In this document: positions 43,247-51,028 of the stretch, one piece after another | Position numbering within the stretch: position 1 is the first letter of the stretch | Layout of the letters: each line of letters opens with the position of its first letter | From: Nitrosopumilus sp. LS_AOA | Lineage (GTDB): Archaea > Thermoproteota > Nitrososphaeria > Nitrososphaerales > Nitrosopumilaceae | Assembly: GCA_001543015.1 (NCBI GenBank) | Contig: LFLC01000025.1 | Location: forward strand, 124,001-188,000 | Length of the DNA stretch: 64,000 nt | Direction: 5' to 3' | The notes under the pieces: model-generated | Database searches by the model: none | What the model saw: only the letters and a program-made list of their open reading frames with translations | What the model was told of the DNA's origin: nothing | Program-made: the position numbers and the translations under genes

Positions 43247-44218
43247 ATGCAAGAGATTGTAATTATTCTTAGTTCATTAGTTGGTGTAGCTACAGCTGCT
43301 GCAGTACGTAAGATGCCAAGAGACAAAAATCAATTACTTAGTCTTGGTGCAAGTTCTCACATTAAAAGTCAGATTACAACTCTAAAAATTGAAAAAGATA
43401 TTCTAACTAAAACAATATCAAGACTATACCAAACAGATTCTGAATTCGCTAAAATTCAAAAGGATAAATTATTATTAAAATATCAACACCAATTGGGAAT
43501 TATTTTAGCTAAACTAGAAAAACTAGAACAAGCAAGTAAACATCCAGATTTAGGTCCAGTAGGCGATGGTTTGATAACATTAATGGATCAAAAATTATCA
43601 AAGCTAGATGATAGATTATACGAATTATCATCAAAGATAACAAGTGCTAAAATTCAAACACCAGAAATAAAGAAAGAGCAAATAAAACAAAAGATTTCAG
43701 AGTCAATCAAAGAGACATTTAATTTTGAAACTTCAAAAGATGTAAAGATTAAACCTGTCGAGATTCCTACAACAAGATCAAGACAATCATTTGAATTAAC
43801 TACATTAACAAATGTTCCAAGAAAAGAAATAAAATTCCCATCATTTGAAAAAGAAGAAATTAAACAAGTGATAAAACCAATGCCACAACCAAAAATTATT
43901 CAAACAGAATTAATCAAACCAAAAGAAAAAATAATTCAAGAAGTCATTACCTCAAGAAAAGAAATTATTCAAGAAATCATTACACCAAAACAAAAAGTAG
44001 AAGATAAAATTGAAATCATTCAATCAGTTACATCAAAATTAGAAATAATACCGGATATCAAAAAAGAAGTTGCTAAAATTAACGAGTACAAAGCACTACC
44101 TGAACCAAAATTAGCCACATTTGATGATGATTTTAATGAAGATGTAGATGATTTAGATAAAATCAAAGGAGATATCATGAAAGTTCTCTCAAAGCTTGAT
44201 CAAGCAGAGGTAGAATAA
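43247..44218 (+). CDS. membrane-anchored coiled-coil protein
   Basis: 323 residues. One N-terminal TM or signal anchor (VIILSSLVGVATAAAV) is followed by a long helical part with heptad character (residues about 40-140) and then a Pro/Lys/Glu-rich region with repeated IIQEVIT/IIQEIIT segments. The C-terminus is an acidic helix. No domain recognised. Co-transcribed with LSm and rpl37e and directly followed by rpiA. Confidence 0.7.
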   Translation: MQEIVIILSSLVGVATAAAVRKMPRDKNQLLSLGASSHIKSQITTLKIEKDILTKTISRLYQTDSEFAKIQKDKLLLKYQHQLGIILAKLEKLEQASKHPDLGPVGDGLITLMDQKLSKLDDRLYELSSKITSAKIQTPEIKKEQIKQKISESIKETFNFETSKDVKIKPVEIPTTRSRQSFELTTLTNVPRKEIKFPSFEKEEIKQVIKPMPQPKIIQTELIKPKEKIIQEVITSRKEIIQEIITPKQKVEDKIEIIQSVTSKLEIIPDIKKEVAKINEYKALPEPKLATFDDDFNEDVDDLDKIKGDIMKVLSKLDQAEVE

Positions 44219-44893
44219 TTGTCCTACGATGATGCCATAAAGGCATTATCAAATAATGCACTAAAATTTGTCAAAGACGATTACATAATTGGTTTAGGTA
44301 GTGGTAGAGCAGCTACTACATTTGTAAAATCCCTTGCAAAATTAATCAAAGTAAAAAATTACAATATCAAAGGAGTTCCAACGTCATTACAAATTAAATT
44401 AATTGCAGAAAAAGCAGGTATTCCACTAGTAGAATCAGATCAGGTAGAGTTTATTGATGTTGTATTTGATGGTGCAGATCAAATTGATTCTCAAAAATAT
44501 GTAATCAAAGGTGGGGGTGGAGCTTTACTGAGAGAAAATATTTTGTTTAGTCTTGCAAAAAAGGTAGTAATCATGGCAGATAAAACAAAATTTGTAAAAA
44601 ATTTCACACGAACAGTACCAGTTGAAATTCATCCACTTGCAAGAACCTCTGTAATTCAATCAATTAAAAAATTAGGAGGAACAGCAGAGTTACGTTCACT
44701 GGAGAAAGGATATCCTTTCTTTACAGAAAACGGTAACATAATTTTAGATTGTGACTTTGGAGTGATAAAAAATCCTAAAATATTATCTCAAAAAATTAAA
44801 GGTGTTACAGGGGTACTAGAGTCTGGAATATTTCTCAGAAAGCCTGATGTGATTTACAGAGCCAAAATAGATGGCAAATTCGACATATTATAG
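44219..44893 (+). CDS. rpiA: ribose-5-phosphate isomerase A
   Basis: 224 residues. Converts ribose-5-P and ribulose-5-P in the pentose phosphate pathway, here serving nucleotide synthesis. GLGSGRAATTFVKSL near residue 23, DVVFDGADQID near residue 82 with the catalytic Asp, and KGGGGALLREN near residue 96 are family signatures. The start is TTG at 44219, immediately after the upstream stop codon. Confidence 0.95.
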   Translation: MSYDDAIKALSNNALKFVKDDYIIGLGSGRAATTFVKSLAKLIKVKNYNIKGVPTSLQIKLIAEKAGIPLVESDQVEFIDVVFDGADQIDSQKYVIKGGGGALLRENILFSLAKKVVIMADKTKFVKNFTRTVPVEIHPLARTSVIQSIKKLGGTAELRSLEKGYPFFTENGNIILDCDFGVIKNPKILSQKIKGVTGVLESGIFLRKPDVIYRAKIDGKFDIL

Positions 44894-44904
44894 AATAATT
44901 GAAT

Positions 44905-45981
44905 TTATGTAATCTTTCTTGAACTAGAATTATCTGAAATTTTGGGCAATGTAATTGTGAAAATTGTAGGTGGGGATGTTACTGAAATGATTCCACCATG
45001 TGATTCTACAATAGATTTGACGCTTGCAAGACCTAGTCCTGTTCCTTGTTGTTTTGTGGTAAATAAGGGCTCAAAGAGAGAATCAATATTTTGTTTTGGA
45101 ATACCTTCACCTGAATCTTTAACTTGTATTATTATTCCATCATTATTTTCTTCAACTAAAATTTCTATTGTACCAGTATAATTAATTGCCTGAATTCCAT
45201 TTAAAATTAAATTATTGAATACTATAGAAAATTGTTTTTCATCACAATATACGTCAATATTATTTTTTGGAAGAATTAATTTTATGTTTTCAGGAATAGG
45301 TATAGAATCTAAAGATTCTGAAATAATTTCAGATATTTTATGATTGTTTAATGTAATTGGTCGTTCACGTACAAAATTCAATACATCATCTACTTGATGA
45401 GTAATTCTATCAATTGAACGCTCAACTTTATCCATAATGTTTTGTTGTGATTTATCTGCCCCATACAATAGTTTTAGATTTTCTAATGAAATCTTAATGA
45501 TTGAAAGTGGATTTCTCAAGTCATGTGCAAGACGAGAAGAGAATCTACCGACAGTAATCATTTTCTCATTTTTCAAATTTTCTTCATAGAATTTTTTTTG
45601 TTTTGTGATATTTCGACGAATTGCAATATGTTCATAGACTTTTCCTTGTTTATTCAAAAATGGTACAATAAATAGATCAGACCAAAAAATTTTACCATTT
45701 TTTGATTTATTTTTAACTTCACCATGCCATACTTTTCCTGAATTAATTTTATCCCATAAATTATTATAAAATTCTATAGAGTGATACCCAGAACGAATCA
45801 ATTCATGATCTTTCCCTATTAATTCATCTGAAGAATAACCAGTGGTTTCACAAAATTGTTTATTGACATATTTTATTATTCCATTTGTATCAGTGATTGT
45901 TACCATAGAAGATTCATCTAAAGCCCGTCTAAGATTTTTTTGAATTATTATCTGAGATTCAATATCAGTATCAAAATCCAT
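44905..45981 (-). CDS. PAS-domain sensor histidine kinase (orphan)
   Basis: 358 residues, no TM. An N-terminal PAS/PAC domain (residues about 18-130: VTITDTNGIIKYVNKQFCETTGY, GEVKNKSKNGKIFWSD) senses an unknown signal. HisKA is SSRLAHDLRNPLSIIK near residue 155, the ATPase has NLILNGIQAI, KDSGEGIP and GTGLGLASVKSI. No adjacent response regulator. Its kinase core is clearly paralogous to the membrane kinase at 24979-25914. Confidence 0.9.
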   Translation of the reverse strand: MDFDTDIESQIIIQKNLRRALDESSMVTITDTNGIIKYVNKQFCETTGYSSDELIGKDHELIRSGYHSIEFYNNLWDKINSGKVWHGEVKNKSKNGKIFWSDLFIVPFLNKQGKVYEHIAIRRNITKQKKFYEENLKNEKMITVGRFSSRLAHDLRNPLSIIKISLENLKLLYGADKSQQNIMDKVERSIDRITHQVDDVLNFVRERPITLNNHKISEIISESLDSIPIPENIKLILPKNNIDVYCDEKQFSIVFNNLILNGIQAINYTGTIEILVEENNDGIIIQVKDSGEGIPKQNIDSLFEPLFTTKQQGTGLGLASVKSIVESHGGIISVTSPPTIFTITLPKISDNSSSRKIT

Positions 45982-46078
45982 CTATAATTAATTTAATTAC
46001 TGAAATTTAGGTGAATCTATGAATTTATGATTATGTATATTGAATTACTTCAGATCTTAAAATGATTTTTGTAAAATT

Positions 46079-47467
46079 CTAAATTTTTCGCTCAACTAGT
46101 TTACCATAACCAAGTTTACCTATTACTTCAAAATTATCAGCAACAACTTCACCTCGAACTATAGTTTTTACTGGCCAGCCCTTTAGATTTCGTCCCTCAT
46201 ATACAATATAATCAGAAAATCCTCCAAACAATTCAGATGTTACTTTTTTTTCTTTTTTCAAGTCAATCATAGTGATGTCAGCATCAGAGTTTTTCTCTAG
46301 TGTTCCTTTCTGAGGATACATTCCAAAAATTTTTGCAGCATTTGTACTAGTAAATGAAACAAATTGCTCCAAAGTAATTTTATTCTGATTTACTCCATCA
46401 TTGAGTAATATTGGTAAAGCTGTTCCAATTCCAGGAAATCCAGCAAGTGTACCCCAAACATCATCACCACCAAGTTTTAGTTTTAGTTGATTTGCCACAT
46501 GATCTGTTCCTATTGTATCAATTTGATTTCCAGATAATGCATTCCATATTGCCTGTCTATCATTTTCAGTTCTAATTGGAGGCATTACTTTGGCAAGATA
46601 TCCTTGTTGTTTTTCATAAGATAATGTCAAATAATGAGGACAAGTCTCTACAAATATTCTAGTTCCGAGTTTTCGTTCTTCTTCTATTTGTAACAATGCT
46701 ATCTCAGAACCAATATGAACAAAATAGATTACACAATTATAATCACGTCCAAATTTTGATACAGTCTTTATTGCTTTAGCCTCAAATTCAGGAGAACGAC
46801 TTTCAGACCATGCAGATAATCCGTCTTGGTTCTTTTCTTTAGCAGTTTTAATTCCACATCCACATGATTCATAATCTTCTGCATGAACTAGTACTGGACA
46901 TCCAAGTGATGCAGCAGTTTTTACTGTTTGTTTGACTATATCATCAGTAACTTCAACTTTTGCTGCAACAAGTCCAGTAGAATTTGGTGGCATATCCATG
47001 TAAACATGTCCAACTTCACCACCAAGATTCATGTAAATTTTAAATGATGTAATTCCTTTTCTAACACAGAATTTCATCTCATTAATTTGCTGTGAATTAA
47101 AAATAGATGCATGGATTGCATAATCAACATAATGATATTGAGCAGAAGTATCAAGTTGAGATTGTAGAGAACTTGAAAATGAATCCTCCAGTCTAAGCAT
47201 TCTCATCATAGTAGTGATTCCACCAATTGCTGCAGCATGTGATTCAGTTTTTGCAGCTTCATTAATTGGAGAATATACACCATAATGAACATGAGTATCA
47301 ATTGGACCTGGAACACAAATCAAACCATTACCATTAATTTTATGGTCACATGCTGGAACATCAGATGTTAGTCCAATAATTTTTCCCTCATCAATTATGA
47401 GATTTTTATCAATCATTCCCTGTGGAAGTATAATGTGGGAATCAATAATCACAGTATCATACGTCAT
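46079..47467 (-). CDS. dihydroorotase-like cyclic amidohydrolase
   Basis: A 462-residue metal-dependent amidohydrolase. The Zn motif GPIDTHVHYG is near residue 56, a carbamylated Lys is likely in SFKIYMNLGG near residue 150, HAEDYE near residue 200 and GTDHV near residue 320 complete the site. Homologues hydrolyse dihydroorotate, hydantoins or allantoin. In this clade a pyrimidine-synthesis dihydroorotase is most likely, but no other pyrimidine gene is adjacent, so the substrate is unresolved. Confidence 0.8.
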   Translation of the reverse strand: MTYDTVIIDSHIILPQGMIDKNLIIDEGKIIGLTSDVPACDHKINGNGLICVPGPIDTHVHYGVYSPINEAAKTESHAAAIGGITTMMRMLRLEDSFSSSLQSQLDTSAQYHYVDYAIHASIFNSQQINEMKFCVRKGITSFKIYMNLGGEVGHVYMDMPPNSTGLVAAKVEVTDDIVKQTVKTAASLGCPVLVHAEDYESCGCGIKTAKEKNQDGLSAWSESRSPEFEAKAIKTVSKFGRDYNCVIYFVHIGSEIALLQIEEERKLGTRIFVETCPHYLTLSYEKQQGYLAKVMPPIRTENDRQAIWNALSGNQIDTIGTDHVANQLKLKLGGDDVWGTLAGFPGIGTALPILLNDGVNQNKITLEQFVSFTSTNAAKIFGMYPQKGTLEKNSDADITMIDLKKEKKVTSELFGGFSDYIVYEGRNLKGWPVKTIVRGEVVADNFEVIGKLGYGKLVERKI

Positions 47468-47890
47468 CTGAAAATTTTATTTCTTGCAGTTTATTATGCT
47501 TTGAGAAAATATGTAAAAACCATTTTTAATGGATTCAATAAAACGGACATACTAAACAGTTCATCAATAATTAAACGAAATAGGAACGAGGGTAAATGGA
47601 AAACTAGTAACGAATTTTAGATGCTTCCATCTTTTTCGTGTTCTCCTTTTCCTATCTATCTACTTCCTCAAAGACACCCCTTTGAATTTCAGCAGGTCTG
47701 ATAGTTTCCTCGCTATCATATATTCACAGTGAAGAAATTTAAGTAGATCCTAAGAAAATCTTAATATTTGTTCATTATAATATATGATTTTTATACAAAT
47801 GTGAATGATTGATGAAAAACTATTCTATTTGTCGAATGGGTACAATCTCTTCAAATATATTGATTCAGAGAATACAACAGAGTCATAAAA
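47468..47890. other. long intergenic region without clear gene
   Basis: 423 bp between the amidohydrolase gene and the Cys-rich gene. It contains A/T-rich promoter DNA on the right (AAATATATT at about 47854 suits the gene at 47891). A short stem GATAG-loop-CTATC lies near 47707-47724. A weak hairpin TGGAA/TTCCA lies near 47594-47632. A 19-codon minus-strand ORF exists. None is strong enough to call. Confidence 0.5.
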
Positions 47891-48154
47891 ATGACAGATG
47901 ATGTATGTGATTTTTGCAAAGGAGCCAGTTCTGATTCAACAAATGTATGTGTTTATTGTAATGGAACAGGAGAATGGAATCAAGCAGCTCAGTCATATGT
48001 AAAAAACCATATTTGTCAATGTATTGTTCTTGATAGAAAATTCTGTCCTGTATGTAACAAAGCATGTCATCATGATACATCATTGAATCCAAAACAAAAA
48101 ATTGATCCAGGATTTGGCGGAGTATCATCTCCTGAAATCACAGTTGTAATGTAA
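47891..48154 (+). CDS. Cys-rich DnaJ-zinc-finger-like protein
   Basis: 87 residues. Three or four paired Cys motifs (CDFCKGA, CVYCNGTGEW, CQC, CPVCNKACHH) resemble the CxxCxGxG zinc modules of DnaJ. The C-terminus is Gly/Pro-rich. It may bind metal or unfolded protein; neither role is shown. Leaderless-type promoter (AAATATATT, about 33 bp upstream). Confidence 0.65.
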   Translation: MTDDVCDFCKGASSDSTNVCVYCNGTGEWNQAAQSYVKNHICQCIVLDRKFCPVCNKACHHDTSLNPKQKIDPGFGGVSSPEITVVM

Positions 48155-48200
48155 ATTACTTAGAATACTTTAGAATATCATCATACTAACAAACTTTCTA

Positions 48201-48293
48201 TTAGGAATCAATTTGCTCAACAAAATGTTTGCCGTCTACAGTTCTGCATTGTCGGGGATGAGATTCCATGGCGGGATTCCTGCAGCAAGACAT
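48201..48293 (-). CDS. 30-residue Cys/His micro-protein (coupled to the gene upstream)
   Basis: Starts MSCCRNPAMESHPRQCRTVD and ends in GKHFVEQIDS. It has three Cys and two His plus a G+C-rich, non-A/T-biased codon choice unlike surrounding DNA, which argues that protein sequence is under selection. Its ATG shares the A of the TAA stop of the 48293-48502 gene (TAATG), the classic translational-coupling overlap. A metal-binding peptide is plausible. I know of no assigned function. Confidence 0.55.
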   Translation of the reverse strand: MSCCRNPAMESHPRQCRTVDGKHFVEQIDS

Positions 48294-48502
48294 TACTCAA
48301 AGGAATCAATTTGTGAATTTTGATTTTGAAGAGATTCAAAAATAGTGATTTTAGGCATGATACAAGGTGTGGTAATACAGTTGAATGTTTCAAATTCATC
48401 AATTAATGGAATAAAAAATATCACTATAATAAATACAGAAATTAATGAAATTGGAATAATTATAAAATTTCTGTTCATTGGAGAATTTTTTTCAAACATC
48501 AT
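48293..48502 (-). CDS. small single-TM protein
   Basis: 69 residues. One hydrophobic helix (about residues 13-36: FIIIPISLISVFIIVIFFIP) is followed by an outer segment with a Cys pair (FNCITTPCIMPKITIF) and an acidic tail. Its stop codon overlaps the start of the 30-residue Cys/His ORF, so the pair probably works together, e.g. as a membrane redox or metal module (inference). Met-Met at the start. Confidence 0.6.
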   Translation of the reverse strand: MMFEKNSPMNRNFIIIPISLISVFIIVIFFIPLIDEFETFNCITTPCIMPKITIFESLQNQNSQIDSFE

Positions 48503-48739
48503 AAATATTGATTTTGATTAAAAAAAATGGTATCAGATAAAGTTGAGTTATCTTAATACGATTTTTATCAATTATTGTATTTCATAAAATAATATAATTT
48601 CCAATTTGTTTAATCAATCAAAGACCAGATTATCATTTATGAATATTTAATTATAATTCAAAATTGACTTCAGAAACCAATTTTGGTCATTATTTAATGA
48701 GAAAATGAATAAAAATACAATGTAAAATAAGTAATTTAG

Positions 48740-48811
48740 GGGCCGGTAGTTTAATGGCAAAATACCTCGTTCGCAACGAGGATGACGGGGGTTCGATTCC
48801 CTCCCGGTCCA
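48740..48811 (+). tRNA. tRNA-Ala (CGC)
   Basis: The acceptor GGGCCGG pairs with CCGGTCC including G3:U70. The anticodon arm CCTCG-TTCGCAA-CGAGG gives anticodon CGC. The discriminator is A and CCA is not encoded. The second alanine tRNA in the window; its acceptor arm is identical to that of tRNA-Ala(GGC). Confidence 0.94.
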
Positions 48812-48879
48812 TTTAATTCCATTTAGTTTGTATTATAATACAAACACAAGACTAAGTATATCAAATTCATAGTATTAAC

Positions 48880-48954
48880 ATGAAAATATTCATACCTATT
48901 AGACCAGCAGTAAAGAGTAGTTCTGAGGATGATATTGACGATGATGATTGGTAA
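48880..48954 (+). CDS. 24-residue micro-protein with acidic tail
   Basis: A hydrophobic/basic start (MKIFIPIRPAVK) is followed by SSSEDD and an aspartate run ending in Trp. AGTATAT at about 48854-48860 lies 26 bp upstream, so a leaderless transcript is predicted. It sits just after tRNA-Ala(CGC). The combination of promoter and sharply bipolar composition makes it a real possibility, but it is short and the function is unknown. Confidence 0.4.
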   Translation: MKIFIPIRPAVKSSSEDDIDDDDW

Positions 48955-48987
48955 TGTCTTTCTCACGAATAATTTTATGAAATTCTT

Positions 48988-49590
48988 CTAAGCAGATATT
49001 GAAATGACTGGTCTGTATAATGCTCTATAAAATAGGAAAATTCCCAACATTTCAACTTGCTCTACAAGTAAAATAAAGTATAGATGTTCTAGCCATCCAC
49101 CAGAAAACTCATTCATTATTGAATAAGTTATTGAAAATGCATAATCAAAAGTAGAATATAGTAAATTATCAGATTCATAAACAATGTGAATGTTTTTTAG
49201 ATTATTTGGATTGATTTGATCCAAGTTTTTGTTTTGAATAATTGCATCATAAAACAACTCTTGATCCTCAGAATAAACAGTAACTCCTCTTTCAATAAAC
49301 ATCATAGAACTTGTAAAATATACTAAAGATAGCATTGAAAAAATAATAACAAATTTTCCAGTCTTTCCAAAAATTGTCTTTCTCATTTGGTTTTCAAATA
49401 TTTTTCCAATTTTTCCAAGTTTCTCTTTTTTAATTAATATTAACAATATCAAACTTATTGCAGAAATTAAACCAAAATTACCCAGCCATTGATCAGAAAC
49501 ATATTCAACAAAAACTAATCGTATAGGTAAAAAGATCCCCATAAGGAATCCAGCAATGATCAGCTTTTCTTTAAAGTCACTTTTTCCCAT
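48988..49590 (-). CDS. multi-pass membrane protein
   Basis: About 200 residues with four hydrophobic segments: two near the N-terminus (about 8-30 and 35-52), one near residue 85-105, and a C-terminal one near 170-192 containing FILLVEQVEMLGIFLF. The soluble part (residues about 105-165) is polar, with FYDAIIQNKNLDQINPNNLKN. No family recognised. ATG 49590 is preferred over the TTG 15 bases before it. Confidence 0.65.
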   Translation of the reverse strand: MGKSDFKEKLIIAGFLMGIFLPIRLVFVEYVSDQWLGNFGLISAISLILLILIKKEKLGKIGKIFENQMRKTIFGKTGKFVIIFSMLSLVYFTSSMMFIERGVTVYSEDQELFYDAIIQNKNLDQINPNNLKNIHIVYESDNLLYSTFDYAFSITYSIMNEFSGGWLEHLYFILLVEQVEMLGIFLFYRALYRPVISISA

Positions 49591-49689
49591 GTAAAATATG
49601 CCCAAATAGAGTCAAAGATCATTTGGTTAAAACATTTCGAATGATTTCTATCTAGAAACCATTATACATTAATGCCAAACACTTTAGCC

Positions 49690-50049
49690 ATGGAAGTTTT
49701 TGATGGTAAAAAAGCTGCTGAAGATTACATGTCAAAACATACTTTGGCATTTTCAACTCCAGAACTAACTCTAATGAGATTTGCATTTTGGTTAGGGGAT
49801 TCAGTTCCTGATCCTAAAGGTGAAAAGTCTGAAGGAATTCCAAGAATGATGACATTTTTAACAGAACAAGATTTTCAACCAGTTCTAATTGATGATGAGA
49901 AATACGAACCATCAGGTGCTGTTAAAAGTACAGCATTTGTTGGAAATGCATACAGTGAAACAAAAACAGATGGAAAGTTTTGCTCTGAATGTGGTTCAGG
50001 TCTTTCAGCTACTGCAAAATTCTGTCCTGAATGCGGTACAACGCAATAA
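49690..50049 (+). CDS. protein with C-terminal double zinc ribbon
   Basis: About 119 residues. The body (residues 1-90) has no recognised domain (FFWLGDSVPDPK-like segments: RFAFWLGDSVPDPK). The end is KFCSECGSGLSATAKFCPECGTTQ, a pair of CxxC knuckles found in many archaeal proteins. TTATACAT at about 49661-49668 lies 26 bp before ATG 49690, which is preferred over ATG 49672. Convergent with the next gene, whose C-terminus has a similar ribbon. Confidence 0.65.
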   Translation: MEVFDGKKAAEDYMSKHTLAFSTPELTLMRFAFWLGDSVPDPKGEKSEGIPRMMTFLTEQDFQPVLIDDEKYEPSGAVKSTAFVGNAYSETKTDGKFCSECGSGLSATAKFCPECGTTQ

Positions 50050-50064
50050 TAATAATTTCTAATT

Positions 50065-50589
50065 TTATGCTCTAGTTCCACACTTTGTGCAAAACTTTGC
50101 ATTAGGTCTTAAATCTGCACCACATGAAGTACATCCACTTCCATTACTTTGTTGAACAGTTCTCTGTGGCATCATACGAGGATCAGGGGATGGTAAAGTA
50201 CCAGCTTCTCCAAATGTTTGTTGTGCAGATACAATTCCGGGTGGACCTCCAACTGGATTTTCTGCAGTTCCAGATCTTGCAGGCATTCCACCTGGCATTC
50301 CTCCAGGATTTCCCATTCCAGGCATTAACCCAGGGGATTGTGTACCTCCAGAACCAGATCCAATTGATTTTTTTAATTCAAAAATTACTTTGATTGCTAA
50401 AAATTCTAATGCAGAATATGCCACAGTATAATCACCAAGTTTTTGGAAAAATTCTTTGTCACTTAATTGACCTTTTTTGTACATGTTGTTAGTATCTAGA
50501 AACGACTCATAGTATCCTTGAGATTCATCAAACAAATTTTGTAGTTTATCAAATAACATGTTTAGTGTATCTACTTCACCAAATGACAT
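50065..50589 (-). CDS. protein with Gly/Met/Pro-rich linker and C-terminal zinc ribbon
   Basis: About 174 residues. Helical N-terminal part (residues about 1-75, LFDESQGYYESFLDTNN), then a low-complexity Gly/Met/Pro linker (PGMGNPGGMPGG), and a C-terminal ribbon CTSCGADLRPNAKFCTKCG. The ribbon matches that of the convergent gene 49690-50049. ATG 50589 preferred over TTG 50601. Function unknown. Confidence 0.65.
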   Translation of the reverse strand: MSFGEVDTLNMLFDKLQNLFDESQGYYESFLDTNNMYKKGQLSDKEFFQKLGDYTVAYSALEFLAIKVIFELKKSIGSGSGGTQSPGLMPGMGNPGGMPGGMPARSGTAENPVGGPPGIVSAQQTFGEAGTLPSPDPRMMPQRTVQQSNGSGCTSCGADLRPNAKFCTKCGTRA

Positions 50590-50733
50590 AATCTGCCACA
50601 ATTTTTGGAATATTAATTACTTTAGGATTAAAAGATGGAGGAAATTTTCAAATTTAGAATAAAATGAATTTGTTAATAGGCGTGATTCAAGAAAAATAAC
50701 AAACATACCTCAAATTTTTCCAGCCTAGAGAAA

Positions 50734-50831
50734 AAGTCAGTCTCCTTTGCACTGGAGACCATGTCATAATGTATTAACTAGTTTATGTGAGCTTTTGGGC
50801 TCCCAGCTAACACCGCGAGATGTTCTGACTT
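50734..50831 (+). ncRNA. candidate structured RNA 2
   Basis: AAGTCAG (50734-50740) pairs with CTGACTT (50825-50831). Inside, in order: TCTCC/GGAGA (50741-50758), CATAA/TTATG (50765-50787), GAGC/GCTC (50789-50802) and AACA/TGTT (50809-50824). The segment is more G/C-rich than its surroundings and stands in a 427-bp divergent gap, about 200 bp from the TFB start. No known family recognised; strand uncertain. Confidence 0.45.
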
Positions 50832-51028
50832 CAATGAATTTCATAGAACTGAGTCTTTGTTAAAAAACCAAGGTCAAAAAGAATAACTTTTTGCTAAAGA
50901 ATTTTTTATTAATTTTTTGGCCAGATATGAATATTTTATTAAAAACAAGTCGATCATACTCGGTTTAAATATGCCATGGAAGATTACTTGACGTGACAAT
51001 AAATATGGAGAAAAAAAGGTAAGATATA

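Noticed and set aside
47435-47620. 61-codon plus-strand ORF starting inside the amidohydrolase gene
   Set aside because: It begins antisense to a clear gene, has no promoter or ribosome site, and its residues look random and basic.
47582-47645. Hairpin-like segment considered as another ncRNA
   Set aside because: Only a 5-bp inner stem and partial outer pairs are present, much weaker than the three candidates listed.
48203-48313. Direct repeat AGGAATCAATTTG about 98 bp apart, considered as an attachment site
   Set aside because: No integrase or mobile gene lies between the copies, which fall in and beside the micro-operon; a 13-mer in A/T-rich DNA can recur by chance.
48217-48402. 61-codon minus-strand ORF overlapping the micro-operon in another frame
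   Set aside because: Its frame conflicts with the TM protein and the Cys/His peptide, which have the better start-stop coupling and composition.
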